Translations under genes and position numbers: made by a program
From: Aequorivita vladivostokensis
GTDB taxonomy: Bacteria > Bacteroidota > Bacteroidia > Flavobacteriales > Flavobacteriaceae
Length of the DNA stretch: 64,000 nt
Assembly: GCF_000952855.1 (NCBI RefSeq)
Contig: NZ_JSVU01000001.1
Location: 186,001 to 250,000 of the forward strand
Direction of reading: 5' to 3'
The notes under the pieces: model-generated
What the model was told of the DNA's origin: nothing
What the model saw: the letters and a program-made list of their open reading frames with translations, nothing else
The model's database searches: none
In this document: positions 54,835-64,000 of the stretch, in pieces
Position numbering within the stretch: the first letter of the stretch is position 1
Layout of the letters: each line of letters starts with the position of its first letter

Positions 54835-55539
54835 TTATAGAAGAGAATCAAAATAGGCTATCGTTTTGATCAAATCTGCTTCCTTATCGAAGTCTATATC
54901 GTTTTCCTTTATGTACTTTTTCATCTCACTTTTTTTGCTGTCCATCATTTTTAAAATTCTTGATTTGCTGTTAGGCATTTCTAAAAAGTTGCCATCTTTT
55001 ACCAAATAATAGGTTGTTTGCATAACAAAGGAAGGAGGAGTGTCTTGCTGGTATGAGGTCTGCGCCTTTCGGGCTTGCCTAAATTCTGCTTTATCTTTTT
55101 TATACAGATCATAGGTCTTTCCATCATTCAATATTTTGAAATAGCCTCCTTTTTCGTTGGAGCCATTTAGGGGAATAAAGACATATATATCATTCAATAT
55201 TCTTACAAAAATGTCTGGCGACTTGAGAAGGGCGCTATATGTTTCATCTGAAATATTTTTCTTTATTTCTATTTCATCCGCATAAGCATTATATCTCATC
55301 GGGACGTTATCCCTGATTAATTGATCATCCTGAAATATTTTACCTTGTAAAAAATTCGGGTTAGTATATGCCTGATATTTAATAGCATTAAATTGCGCTT
55401 CGGCAAGACCGAAGGCCAAAGCTTTTTGGTTTAGATCAATAGTTCTATCATACACACTGGTATAAGCGCTTTGCCCAGATTGAGCAAACAGCGAAACTGT
55501 CATCAAAACAAGAGAGGCTGTGAATATTAATTTTTTCAT
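54835..55539 (-). CDS. Secreted hypothetical protein
   Basis: 234 aa. Signal peptide 1 to about 20 (MKKLIFTASLVLMTVSLFAQ), then no domain I recognise. Composition is polar with many Lys, Asp and Tyr; a Tyr/Asp-rich central part (YNAYADEIEIKKNIS; GGYFKILNDGKTYDLYKK) suggests a beta-rich fold. No internal Cys, so no disulfides. It ends 9 bases from the convergent tsaB stop. Function unknown. Confidence 0.7.
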   Translation of the reverse strand: MKKLIFTASLVLMTVSLFAQSGQSAYTSVYDRTIDLNQKALAFGLAEAQFNAIKYQAYTNPNFLQGKIFQDDQLIRDNVPMRYNAYADEIEIKKNISDETYSALLKSPDIFVRILNDIYVFIPLNGSNEKGGYFKILNDGKTYDLYKKDKAEFRQARKAQTSYQQDTPPSFVMQTTYYLVKDGNFLEMPNSKSRILKMMDSKKSEMKKYIKENDIDFDKEADLIKTIAYFDSLL

Positions 55540-55596
55540 TTTATAGTATTTAAGATGTTTTATAAAAATATGAATAATTCCTACAAATTTAAGGAT

Positions 55597-56442
55597 TTAT
55601 TTCTTTAAAGTTTCCAAATTAAAATGGTGAACATCGCGTTGGGGATAAGGTATTGAAATTCCTGCCGCTTCGAGTCTCATTTTTCCTTCCTCTAGAATTA
55701 ACCAGCGCAGGTTCCAGAAATCTTCATTCTTGGCCCAATAACGAAGGGTGAGGTTTACGGAGCTATCGCCCAATTCGGCAACGGCGACCATTGGCATTTT
55801 GTCTTCAAGTGTTAGGACCGTTTCCTGTTCCGATACCAAATTCAAAAGAATTTCCTTAGCTTGCTTTATATTGTCGTCATAACCTATTCCAAAGGTCAAG
55901 TTTTCGCGCCTAATGCCTTCTTCGGTATAATTTATAATATTGTCATTGCTCAGCTTTCCATTTGGGATTATGGCAAGCTGGTTTCCAAAGGTGGTCAACT
56001 TTGTATTGAATATTGAAATCTCCTTTACTGTCCCGTCAACACCTTGGGCACTTATAAAATCGCCTACGCGAAATGGCTTTATCAATAAAATAAGGACACC
56101 TCCGGCAAAATTGGCCAGTGATCCTTGCAGCGCCAATCCCACGGCAAGTCCCGCGGCACCAATAATCGCAACCAAAGAGGCAGATTCAACGCCCAGTTGC
56201 GTAATGACCAATACGAAGAGGACAATTTTAAGCCCCCAATTAATAAGGCTGGCGATGAAGTTCTCCAGCGTGGGGTCATATTCCTTTTTGTCAAAAAATC
56301 TCTTTATAAAACCATTCAGGATTTTTACCAGCCACAGTCCTATGAACAGCATTAAAACTGCCCCAATAACATTAGGTAAAAAATCTATTAGTTTTTGTCC
56401 ATACTTTTCAATATAAATATCCAAGTCTTTGAATTTGTCCAT
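55597..56442 (-). CDS. Small mechanosensitive channel (MscS family)
   Basis: 281 aa. Three membrane helices (about 20-42, 60-85, 90-118); the pore-lining TM3 has the Gly/Ala pattern IIGAAGLAVGLALQGSLANFAGG (about 93-115). The MscS beta domain follows (FRVGDFISAQGVDGTVKEI; LAIIPNGKLSNDNIINYT) and a C-terminal alpha/beta cage (RYWAKNEDFWNLRWLILEEG). It opens under membrane tension to relieve osmotic downshock. The next gene on this strand ends 5 bases upstream of its start, so they are cotranscribed. Confidence 0.95.
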   Translation of the reverse strand: MDKFKDLDIYIEKYGQKLIDFLPNVIGAVLMLFIGLWLVKILNGFIKRFFDKKEYDPTLENFIASLINWGLKIVLFVLVITQLGVESASLVAIIGAAGLAVGLALQGSLANFAGGVLILLIKPFRVGDFISAQGVDGTVKEISIFNTKLTTFGNQLAIIPNGKLSNDNIINYTEEGIRRENLTFGIGYDDNIKQAKEILLNLVSEQETVLTLEDKMPMVAVAELGDSSVNLTLRYWAKNEDFWNLRWLILEEGKMRLEAAGISIPYPQRDVHHFNLETLKK

Positions 56443-56447
56443 AAAGT

Positions 56448-58562
56448 TTATTCGTTTTTGTTTAATGATTCAATTGCAATTTTTGGATCCTTTATCGGGA
56501 GTTTGCAAGTATTGTTTTTGCAAACATAAAAAAGGGTTTCGTTGGGCACAAATCTATTTTGGAATAACGGCCCGTTGTTTTCTTCTCTGCTGCCCGCAAT
56601 TATTTTATTGGGAAGATAATGTTTGTTTATGTTTTTTACTTTTTCATCTACATCTTCTCCTATAATTACTACCTCGTAAAAATCGTTTTTAAGGTTCAAC
56701 AATAGGTCCAGCCAATTGGAAAATCCGCTGGGATACTGCATAATCTCTGTTGAGACATTCTTTAGCATTTGCTGCGAAATTGCTTCAAAACTGGTATCTT
56801 CAAAATATTTTGAAAGCAGAAATAGGTTTTTGGCCATCGAGGAATTTGAGGCTGGAATTACGTTATCGCGATATTCAAAGTTTCGGCTCACGATGGCTGG
56901 GTCCTTTTTTGAAGTGAAATAAAACATCTGTTTTTCCGAATCAAAGAAATTGTCAATCGCATATTCGGTCATTTTCTTTGAAAGATGGAGCCATTGTTCA
57001 TCCAGCGTGGTTTGATACAGGGCTATAAAAGCTTCAATAGTGAAGGCATAATCCTCCAAAAAACCGTTGATGCTACTTTTGCCGTCTTTGTGATTATGAA
57101 ACAGTGCTCCGTTTTCCTGCAGTTGTTTTTCAGCAATGAACTTTGCATTTTTAATGGCGCTGTTTAAATACGCTTCTTTCCCAAAAACTTTATAGGCGTC
57201 TGTGTACCCTTTCAGCATCAGCGCATTCCAAGAAGTAAGGGTTTTGTCGTCCAAACGCGGTTTTGGCCTTTGGTTGCGATAGGCGCGCAGTGTTTCTTTC
57301 CAGCTTTTCTTTTTCTGCTGAAATACTTCGGAAGTAAGTTCAAATTCCCGCTCAATCTCCGCATCCGTTTTTTTTCGGATTAGCACGTAATTGTCTTTTT
57401 CCCAATGTCCGAAACTGTTCACATTATAATATTCCTTAAATATTTCGAAATCGTCTTTTAGCAACCGCCGCAATTCTTCCGAAGTGAAAACATAGAAAGC
57501 GCCCTCTTCCAGGGCTCCCTTTTCATTTTGGCTGTCTGCGTCGAGCGAGGAATAAAAACCGCCTTCGCTATTGGTCATTTCACGTGCTATAAAATTTAAG
57601 GTTTCTTCAACCACATCTTTATAAAGCAGATTTTGCGTAACCGAAAATGCATTGCTGTAAAGAGTGACGAGTTGGGCATTGTCATACAGCATTTTTTCAA
57701 AATGGGGCACGTGCCATTTTTCATCGGTACTATAGCGGGCAAAGCCACCGCCAATCTGGTCATAAAGACCGCCGAACGCCATTTTATCCAAGCTCAGGGT
57801 TACGTATGCCAGTAGCTCATCATCTTTTTCTGAAACGGCCTGTCTTAATAAAAACTCCAGATTATTGGGCATCATAAACTTCGGAGCGCCTTTGAAGCCG
57901 CCATTTCTTTCATCAAATTGGTTGGACCATTTCGATACAATTTCCGCAACCGGAAAATTTTTAAAGTTGACGGCTTCGGTTTTTAATTCAATGAGGTCCA
58001 TGGATTTAATGCCCTCTTCCAGTCGGTTGGCGTAGGCAATCAGTTTTTCGGGCTCGCTTTTGTAAACTTCCTGTATCTGCTCCAGCGCATTTATCCAGTC
58101 ATTTTTTCTGAAATACGTACCGCCCCAAACGGGTCGGCCATCAGGCAGGGTTACCACGTTCAGCGGCCAGCCGGCACTGCCGGTCATCAATTGCACGGCA
58201 TTTATGTAGGTTTGGTCCACATCTGGTCTTTCCTCCCTATCTACTTTTACGGAAATATAATGTTGGTTCATCACGGCGGCCACCGTGCTGTCCTCAAAAC
58301 TTTCGTGCTCCATAACGTGGCACCAGTGGCAAGCGGCATAGCCAATGCTCACGACCATCAGCTTTTTTTCCTTTTTGGCCTGTTGTAGGGTTGCTTCGTT
58401 CCAAGCCTTCCAGTGTACCGGATTGTGCGCGTGCTGCAGCAGGTAGGGGCTGGATTCCGAAATTAAATCGTTTGTAAATTTGTGTGTTTCCACAGTATTT
58501 TTTGTTGAAGAATTGCAACCGATCAGAACTTGCAGTGCCAAAAAAACCAGTATCGATCGCAT
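56448..58562 (-). CDS. DUF255 thioredoxin-domain lipoprotein (YyaL type)
   Basis: 704 aa. A lipoprotein signal [19 protein letters not shown] (lipobox LIGC, Cys16), then a thioredoxin-like DUF255 domain (about 25-140) with the active site [17 protein letters not shown] large helical part (about 200-640) with six-hairpin glycosidase-like repeats ([26 protein letters not shown]) follows. YyaL/spermatogenesis-associated 20 homologues have no firmly established enzyme activity. The export signal is notable because related proteins are often cytoplasmic. Confidence 0.9.
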   Translation of the reverse strand: MRSILVFLALQVLIGCNSSTKNTVETHKFTNDLISESSPYLLQHAHNPVHWKAWNEATLQQAKKEKKLMVVSIGYAACHWCHVMEHESFEDSTVAAVMNQHYISVKVDREERPDVDQTYINAVQLMTGSAGWPLNVVTLPDGRPVWGGTYFRKNDWINALEQIQEVYKSEPEKLIAYANRLEEGIKSMDLIELKTEAVNFKNFPVAEIVSKWSNQFDERNGGFKGAPKFMMPNNLEFLLRQAVSEKDDELLAYVTLSLDKMAFGGLYDQIGGGFARYSTDEKWHVPHFEKMLYDNAQLVTLYSNAFSVTQNLLYKDVVEETLNFIAREMTNSEGGFYSSLDADSQNEKGALEEGAFYVFTSEELRRLLKDDFEIFKEYYNVNSFGHWEKDNYVLIRKKTDAEIEREFELTSEVFQQKKKSWKETLRAYRNQRPKPRLDDKTLTSWNALMLKGYTDAYKVFGKEAYLNSAIKNAKFIAEKQLQENGALFHNHKDGKSSINGFLEDYAFTIEAFIALYQTTLDEQWLHLSKKMTEYAIDNFFDSEKQMFYFTSKKDPAIVSRNFEYRDNVIPASNSSMAKNLFLLSKYFEDTSFEAISQQMLKNVSTEIMQYPSGFSNWLDLLLNLKNDFYEVVIIGEDVDEKVKNINKHYLPNKIIAGSREENNGPLFQNRFVPNETLFYVCKNNTCKLPIKDPKIAIESLNKNE

Positions 58563-58574
58563 AATAACTTTTCA

Positions 58575-58614
58575 GAAAAACAAAAATACGCTTTTGACAT
58601 ATCAAAAGCGTATT
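58575..58614 (-). terminator. Intrinsic terminator of the dodecin gene
   Basis: A perfect 13-bp stem: AATACGCTTTTGA (58585-58597) with TCAAAAGCGTATT (58602-58614), loop CATA. On the minus strand it is followed by TTTGTTTTT, the U-tract. It lies 20 bases past the dodecin stop. Confidence 0.85.
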
Positions 58615-58634
58615 GAGTCTAAGCGATAAAAATC

Positions 58635-58835
58635 TTATTTCACTTCAAAAGTGATCTTAACATTTACGCGAAACTGGGTAATGTTGTCCCCGTCCACAAC
58701 GCAAGTTTGTTCATTTATATAGGCGGAGCGTATGTTTTTTACGCTTTTGGATGCTTCCTTTACTGCGTTTCTGGTAGCGTCTTCCCAGCTTTGGCTAGAG
58801 TTTGCTAGCACTTCAATTACTTTTAATACTGCCAT
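58635..58835 (-). CDS. Dodecin
   Basis: 66 aa, the normal size. Dodecins assemble into hollow 12-mers that store and protect flavin (or CoA/FMN). The sequence AVLKVIEVLANSSQSWEDAT has the conserved Trp17 in the SxSWEDA motif, followed by one helix and the three strands of the fold. It has its own terminator downstream. Confidence 0.93.
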   Translation of the reverse strand: MAVLKVIEVLANSSQSWEDATRNAVKEASKSVKNIRSAYINEQTCVVDGDNITQFRVNVKITFEVK

Positions 58836-58936
58836 AATTATTTTTTGGTTTTGGGTTAAAATTCAGTGAACCCCTAAATTACAATTATTAAGCGCTAATT
58901 TTCAGAAAATTAAGTTAAAAGAGAAGTTTCTAAACC

Positions 58937-59857
58937 TTATCCGTTAATGGCCACCACTTGCTGTACTTGGCCGCGCAGCATTTCCTTCAGCATGGTTTCA
59001 ATGCCGTTTTTCAGAGTGATCGTGGATGATGGGCAACCGCTGCAAGCCCCTTGAAGAATTACCTTCACCGTTTTGGTCTCTGTATTGAAAGAATCAAACA
59101 TAATATGGCCGCCGTCGCTTGCCACGGCCGGTTTCACATATTCGTCGAGAATGGAGATTATTTCCTTTTCAAGATCGGTGTATGCTTTGGGAGAATTTTG
59201 GGAAGTATTTGTTGAGGTAGATTTATTTTCAGCAATATTTGTAGCGTTCAATACTTCATCGTTCAATACAGGTTTTCCTTCCTCGATAAATTTTCTGATG
59301 AATTCCCGCAGTTCTGATGAAATATCCTGCCATTGCGCTACATCATATTTCATAACCGAAACGTAGTTCGCGCTTATAAAAACTTCTTTCACAAATGGAA
59401 ATGTGAACAACTCCTTGGCCAGGGGCGAATGGGCGGTTTCGTCGTTACTTTTAAATTCAAAAGTTCCGGTTGCCAACGTTTTATTGGCCACAAACTTCAT
59501 CACACTAGGATTGGGGGTGGTTTCGGCATAAACACTTACCGGAACTTTTTTCACCTTAGGTTGTTCCGAGATCACGGGATTGCCGGTATTCAGATATTCA
59601 AGGATAGAATCGGCAATTTCCTGCTGAACGTCTTCCCATTCCACAATATCATACTTTTCAATGGCGATAAAATTTTGTGAAATAAAGACCGTTTTCACAA
59701 AAGGCAGATAAAAGAGCTGTTGGGCCAGAGGACTGGGTTTTGCCTCCTCGACATTATTGAATTCATAACTGGATGATTGCGTTAAGAAAGAATTAACAAT
59801 AAATTTAACAATTTTGGGACTTGAAGTATTTGAAATTTCTATGTTAAATTGTGGCAT
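58937..59857 (-). CDS. Nfu-type iron-sulphur scaffold with duplicated N-terminal domain
   Basis: 306 aa from ATG 59857 (MPQFNIEISN); the longer ORF adds 20 non-family residues. Two consecutive Nfu_N domains (about 1-95 and about 105-200) share the pattern NPSVMKFVxN..SPLAKxLFxxPFVKxVFIS.N. The C-terminal NifU-like domain (about 230-306) has GACSGCPSSTITL with Cys272 and Cys275, the cluster-binding CxxC. It delivers 4Fe-4S clusters to target proteins. The first N-terminal domain has diverged (SSPKIVKFIVNSF) from the usual PNP start. Confidence 0.9.
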   Translation of the reverse strand: MPQFNIEISNTSSPKIVKFIVNSFLTQSSSYEFNNVEEAKPSPLAQQLFYLPFVKTVFISQNFIAIEKYDIVEWEDVQQEIADSILEYLNTGNPVISEQPKVKKVPVSVYAETTPNPSVMKFVANKTLATGTFEFKSNDETAHSPLAKELFTFPFVKEVFISANYVSVMKYDVAQWQDISSELREFIRKFIEEGKPVLNDEVLNATNIAENKSTSTNTSQNSPKAYTDLEKEIISILDEYVKPAVASDGGHIMFDSFNTETKTVKVILQGACSGCPSSTITLKNGIETMLKEMLRGQVQQVVAING

Positions 59858-60110
59858 CCCTTTGAATTTTGTGCGAAAATATGAAAAGAAAAACAATGTA
59901 TTCAATATATTTGGCAACTTAACAAATCCTTATCATATAAAGGTCCGAGGTTTTGGTAGATAAGTATTAGCTGAAAAATTTTAATATTTGGCGTGCGGAA
60001 AAACTAATTTGGGGATGCCACGCTGAACAAAAGCCTATTTTTTTAAGAATTTCAACCAATGGTATTCATAAAAATTTCTTAATTTCCCCCGATTTTATGT
60101 TTTTAACGTT
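59858..60110. promoter_or_regulatory. Divergent intergenic region before the giant repeat protein
   Basis: 253 bases between the nfu gene and the giant ORF. On the plus strand TATGTTTT (60096-60103) is close to the -7 consensus, only 7 bases before the ATG. No convincing -33 box is present. Nothing else is recognisable. Confidence 0.3.
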
Positions 60111-63100
60111 ATGAAAAAAAATTACTCCCCGAGACTGTTTCTCTTATTGTTTGCATTATTTTCGGTTGCAATTTCCTTTGGACAGGGTACTACCTGCGCT
60201 GCCATTGAACCATTTTGTGCTGGAAATCAAGCATTGATTTTTCCCAATTGTAACAATGTTGATCCTAATTGTAATGCGACCGCAGAACCGGGTCCCGACT
60301 ACGGTTGTTTGTTCACTCAGCCCTACCCGGCATGGTTTTATTTGCAAGTTGATCAGGCTGGAAGGTTGGATTTCCAAATAGTTCAAAATACTTCCTTCGA
60401 TGTTAATGGAAATCCTACAGGTACAGGTTTGGACGTTGACTTTATTGCTTGGGGGCCATTTGCCCAAGGCGATGATTTGTGCGATTATACACAATTACAA
60501 TCATTTAATGAAGTTGATTGTAGCTATTCCATACAACCGGTAGAGAGCTTTACCATTCTCAATGCGCAGCCCGGTGAAATATATGTTTTGTTAATTACTA
60601 ATTACAATCGGAGTCCGGGCTTTATAAAATTGGAACAGACTAATGCCGGCAATCCCGGCAGTGGTACCACTGACTGTAGCATTTTAACCACTCAAACCGG
60701 TTGTGAGGGAGATCAGTTTACGCTGGATGCAACTGCCCTAGGCGCCACAAACTATCTTTGGGAGTATGATGATGGTACTGGCTACGTTACTATATTCAAC
60801 GGTAATTTCCCCACAATTAACGTAACCGGTGCTGGAGATTATAGGGTTACAATAACCTTCGGAGCGGGAACGCCCCAAATTCGGGAATTTGAAATAATAA
60901 CCTATCCCCAACCCGTCATAGCCAGTCCGCCACTGGATATGGATATTTGCGACAACGGTTCAAACCCCGGAGTATTTAACCTTGAATTGAACAGTCCAAT
61001 AGTTTTGGGAGGACAAAACCCAAATTTCCAAATTACTTATCATCATAGCCAACTAGAGGCCCAAGGAGGAGCTAATCCTATAAATCCAGCCAATGCTTAT
61101 CCTATTGTCGGTGCTTCGGAAACCATATGGGTTCGAATACAGGATCCTTCGGGAACTTGCTATGCAATAGATTCTTTTGAAATCACCTTTGCCTCCGCTA
61201 CGGCTACCCAGCCTGTAACACCATATTACGTATGTGATCAAGATGAGGATGGCCAGGAAATAGTAAATCTGCAACCGCTTTTTAATACAACTATTTTAAA
61301 CGGGCAAAACCCATTGCAATATGGCGTTAGTTATCACGATAATCCTACAGATGCTGGAACCGGGAATAACCCGCTGCCACAACCGTACACGGTTACCGTT
61401 AGCCCTATGACCATATATGCTCGGGTGCAAAGTAACAGTGATCCAAGTTGCTTTGATACCACCGATTTTGAGATAATTTTGGATGTGCCTCCAGCTATAA
61501 ACATGAATCCCGCCCCACTGATAGTCTGTGATTCGGACAATGATGGTATAACTGAATTTACCTTGCATGATGCAGATCCAGATATTACCAATGGCGACCC
61601 TACTTTAGTGGTTTCCTATCACCGTACTTTTTCGGATGCCCAAACCGATGAAGGTGAACTTTTTGATCCTTATGACAATAACTTAAATCCATACAACGAC
61701 AGTGTTTGGGCACGGGTTGAAAGTCCAAATACCAGTTGCTACGCCATAGTGGAATTGCCATTGGAAGTGCGGGACAGCCCAGTGCTTACCGAGCCCACGC
61801 CCTATCGAATTTGCGATGACAACAATGATGGATACGAAATTTTTGACCTCATCACAACCAAACGCGATGAAATCTTGAATGGTCTTGATCCGTTACTGTA
61901 CGATCTCTATTTTTATGAAATTGAACAAGACGCTATTGATGCTGGAAACTCCGCTTTGACCCCTACGCCCGATTTTTCATTGGCCATAGGCAATCCCGGT
62001 GCCTATCAAAACGCAATCCAAAATGCCCAGACTATTTATGTTCTTGGGGTAGGCACTGCGGCCAATACTTCCCCCAATAATGGCGCTCAAGGATGTTTTG
62101 ATATAGTGGAACTGCAACTTATAGTGGATCCAATGCCCACGGCCATAGAACCTGCAGATTATCACCTTTGCGACGATACTTTAAACGGCAGTACTCCGAA
62201 TGATCAAATTAGTACTTTCAACCTTAACTCCCGTGATGGAGAAGTTTCAGGAGGTCTTCTTGGTCTTACGGTTACATGGTATGTAACTCCAGCAGATGAA
62301 ATTGCGGACAACCCAATACCAAACCCCGCCGAATATCAGAACATCACCAATGCCCAAACTGTCGTTGCAAGGCTTACCAATGGCTTTGGTTGTAAAGATC
62401 TCGCCACCTTAACACTGGTTGTTGATCCATTGCCTACCCCAGGACAACCACAACCTTTGGAATTATGTGATGAAGGTGGAGGTTTTGCAGAATTCGATCT
62501 TAGCCAACGCATCGCTGCAATCGAGGGGAATGAACAAAACGTAACAGTAAAATTCTACCCTACCCAGGCAGAAGCAGAAGCCGGTGGTCCAGGAGAAATA
62601 CTTGCTCCATATTTATATACCAATATTATTCCTTTCAATGATTCGGTCTGGGCGAGACTGGAAGGTAATATTACGGGATGCTTTGCTCTTGTGGAACTGG
62701 AGCTCATCGTCATTCCATTGCCGGACGATCCCGATGGAAACTTTTTGGATCCGTATGAACTATGTGATTTAGATGGGAACGGACAAGGAATTTTTGACCT
62801 TACCATTCAGGACGATGCTGTATTTGGAATACAAGATCGAGCCGATTTTGCACCCATTAGGTATTATGAAGACATTTTGGATGCCCAGGCCGGGAACAAT
62901 AATTTTATCGATCCCGCCAATGCATTTCCAAGTGCTGGCCAAACTGTATATGTACGTTTGGAAAGTTTGATTACGGGCTGTTTCAAAATAACTCCTTTTG
63001 ACTTGGTAGTAAGCGAATTCCCAACACACGGCCCTGCTGCCGATCTAGAGGCCTGTGATGACGAGGTGAATGGCAGTACCAGTACGGACGGCAAATCTAC

Positions 63101-64000
63101 TTTCGATTTGACGCTGAATACGCTTCCAATTCAAGATGGGGATACATCCCTTACAATATTGTATTATGCAGATGAAAACGATCAGACCAATAATATCCCA
63201 ATTGACAATCCATCAGAATATCAAAACGAGATAGTACCACGGCAGGAAATTTTTGTTACCGTTACAGGTCTGAATTTGTGCGAGGATAATTTCAGTTTCT
63301 TTATAACTGTGAATCCAAACCCAGAAGCGGTACAACCAACTCCTTTATATGCTTGTGATGTTGATAATGATGGGGATGCCTTTTTCGACCTTGAAAGCAA
63401 AACGGCAGAAATACAGGGTGGAGATACCTCTTTGATAGTTACCTATCACGATAATCCACTAGACGCATCAACAGGAGCCTTTCCCCTTAATAGTCCGTAC
63501 GAAAATATCATTCTTTATAATCAGCCCATCTACGTACGGGTGGCGTTCGCTAACCCGCCAGCGGGCACCGGTTGTTTTACCGTTGTCATCCTGGATTTAA
63601 TAGTAAACCCAACGCCGGAGGTCCCTCAGGATTTGCCAGATCTTATAGCTTGTGATGATGATGACTTTGCCCTTTTCGATCTTACCGAACAGAGAGATGG
63701 TATATATGGAACCCAATCTCAGGATGATTTCACCTTAACCTATCATCTTACCGAGGCTGATGCCACTGCCGGTACTCCTTTGATTGCACAGCCAGATAGA
63801 TATACCAATGTTACCAACCCACAAACTATTTGGGTGCGTTTGACCGATAATGCTACGGGATGTTTCAAATTAGGTAGTTTTGATTTGGTTGTAACTACTG
63901 GCTTGCCAATAAACGATCCGCAACCTTGGGTGAAATGTGATGATTTAGGAGAACCATTTGATGGAAAAACTATTTTTAACCTTACCGAAAAGAACAGCGA
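60111..64000 (+). CDS. Giant secreted repeat protein, 3' end outside window
   Basis: 1296 codons are visible without a stop. A signal peptide (1 to about 24, MKKNYSPRLFLLLFALFSVA, ending FGQ) precedes an N-terminal Cys-rich domain (about 25-185, with DVDFIAWGPFAQGDDLCDYT). A PKD/Ig-like domain (about 195-265, GCEGDQFTLDATALGATNYL) follows. Then come at least eleven tandem units of about 95-119 residues, each opening with CD followed by a DxDxDG-like loop and FDLT. This composition matches flavobacterial gliding-associated, type IX secreted surface proteins; the expected C-terminal sorting domain lies beyond the window. Adhesin is an inference. The upstream window carries the sprA translocon. 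Confidence 0.9.
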   Translation, partial: MKKNYSPRLFLLLFALFSVAISFGQGTTCAAIEPFCAGNQALIFPNCNNVDPNCNATAEPGPDYGCLFTQPYPAWFYLQVDQAGRLDFQIVQNTSFDVNGNPTGTGLDVDFIAWGPFAQGDDLCDYTQLQSFNEVDCSYSIQPVESFTILNAQPGEIYVLLITNYNRSPGFIKLEQTNAGNPGSGTTDCSILTTQTGCEGDQFTLDATALGATNYLWEYDDGTGYVTIFNGNFPTINVTGAGDYRVTITFGAGTPQIREFEIITYPQPVIASPPLDMDICDNGSNPGVFNLELNSPIVLGGQNPNFQITYHHSQLEAQGGANPINPANAYPIVGASETIWVRIQDPSGTCYAIDSFEITFASATATQPVTPYYVCDQDEDGQEIVNLQPLFNTTILNGQNPLQYGVSYHDNPTDAGTGNNPLPQPYTVTVSPMTIYARVQSNSDPSCFDTTDFEIILDVPPAINMNPAPLIVCDSDNDGITEFTLHDADPDITNGDPTLVVSYHRTFSDAQTDEGELFDPYDNNLNPYNDSVWARVESPNTSCYAIVELPLEVRDSPVLTEPTPYRICDDNNDGYEIFDLITTKRDEILNGLDPLLYDLYFYEIEQDAIDAGNSALTPTPDFSLAIGNPGAYQNAIQNAQTIYVLGVGTAANTSPNNGAQGCFDIVELQLIVDPMPTAIEPADYHLCDDTLNGSTPNDQISTFNLNSRDGEVSGGLLGLTVTWYVTPADEIADNPIPNPAEYQNITNAQTVVARLTNGFGCKDLATLTLVVDPLPTPGQPQPLELCDEGGGFAEFDLSQRIAAIEGNEQNVTVKFYPTQAEAEAGGPGEILAPYLYTNIIPFNDSVWARLEGNITGCFALVELELIVIPLPDDPDGNFLDPYELCDLDGNGQGIFDLTIQDDAVFGIQDRADFAPIRYYEDILDAQAGNNNFIDPANAFPSAGQTVYVRLESLITGCFKITPFDLVVSEFPTHGPAADLEACDDEVNGSTSTDGKSTFDLTLNTLPIQDGDTSLTILYYADENDQTNNIPIDNPSEYQNEIVPRQEIFVTVTGLNLCEDNFSFFITVNPNPEAVQPTPLYACDVDNDGDAFFDLESKTAEIQGGDTSLIVTYHDNPLDASTGAFPLNSPYENIILYNQPIYVRVAFANPPAGTGCFTVVILDLIVNPTPEVPQDLPDLIACDDDDFALFDLTEQRDGIYGTQSQDDFTLTYHLTEADATAGTPLIAQPDRYTNVTNPQTIWVRLTDNATGCFKLGSFDLVVTTGLPINDPQPWVKCDDLGEPFDGKTIFNLTEKNS
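60948..64000 (+). repeat. Eleven tandem CD...GCF protein repeats within the giant ORF
   Basis: Unit starts (the Cys codon of CD) are at 60948, 61233, 61527, 61812, 62169, 62466, 62763, 63054, 63354, 63651 and 63936. All keep the frame; spacing is 285-300 bases except 357 for the fourth. Typical unit: CDxDxDGxxxFDL, then a YH core (TYHDNPLDA), then PQTIYVRV-like, then GCF, then a PxP linker. The nucleotide sequence is diverged, so units are old rather than recently amplified. Confidence 0.85.

Noticed and set aside
60156-63094. Several short ORFs on both strands within the giant repeat protein
   Set aside because: All lie inside a single open plus-strand frame from 60111 with a signal peptide and regular repeats; the others are shadows.
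1-64000. Defence system, prophage, integron or CRISPR array
   Set aside because: No nuclease/helicase defence set, phage structural genes, integrase, direct-repeat arrays or sharp composition change was found; gene content is core metabolism, respiration, secretion and repair.

Overview
The window looks like chromosomal DNA of a gliding, aerobic member of the Bacteroidetes, most likely a marine-type Flavobacteriaceae. The evidence is an ACIII (act) operon joined to aa3-type cox genes, the type IX secretion translocon gene sprA between ruvA and gcvH, Cys-pair TonB proteins, a large Cys-repeat surface protein, A-rich leaders without clear Shine-Dalgarno sites, and repeated matches to the flavobacterial promoter -7 box TAnnTTTG. 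I see no tRNA, rRNA, CRISPR array, integrase or insertion sequence. It reads as core genome, so novelty is more likely in domain architecture and small regulatory elements than in a mobile island.

Layout. 0-3.8 kb: a truncated C45-type acyltransferase, a phenylacetate-CoA ligase-like enzyme, then on the other strand a lipoprotein and a two-domain universal stress protein. 3.8-8.5 kb: the rimP-nusA-infB operon, preceded by a terminator-like hairpin that lies inside a possible 16-codon leader ORF, and closed by a strong terminator. 8.6-21.1 kb: a SPOR-domain protein, then actABCDEF-coxBA, encoding quinol:cytochrome c oxidoreductase and cytochrome oxidase subunits II and I. 21.1-21.3 kb: two terminators enclosing a promoter/operator-like segment that could make a small RNA. 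21.3-28.4 kb: ruvB, queG, an outer-membrane barrel protein, maeB and ruvA. 28.4-36.4 kb: sprA (2407 aa), gcvH and a VanZ-like protein. 36.5-40.3 kb: two tandem TonB paralogues and a RemB-like outer-membrane barrel carrying the same TonB-C-like Cys-pair domain. 40.3-46.8 kb: a secreted metallo-beta-lactamase-fold protein, then oxidase assembly and completion genes (ctaB, two subunit III genes, subunit IV, a SCO-like protein without cysteines, SCO, DUF420, a small CxxC membrane protein). 47-54.8 kb: a MacAB-TolC-like export operon with two permeases and two membrane-fusion proteins flanking TolC, ending in tsaB. 54.8-59.9 kb, minus strand: a secreted hypothetical, MscS, a DUF255 thioredoxin-domain lipoprotein, dodecin, and an Nfu protein with a duplicated N-terminal domain. 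60.1-64 kb: the first 1296 codons of a giant secreted repeat protein that runs off the window.

How the genes fit together. The act, coxBA and ctaB-coxC clusters, with SCO and DUF420, supply almost all of the structural and assembly parts of one quinol-to-oxygen respiratory branch. SprA is the secretion pore that could export the giant repeat protein, and the TonB/RemB cluster may belong to the same cell-surface machinery. Several CDS starts were moved inward because the longest ORF included a repeat (paaK) or a promoter (ctaB), or because a signal peptide or family start lies further in (usp, SPOR protein, actD, actE, tolC, nfu). All functions are inferred from reading the sequence; no database search was run.
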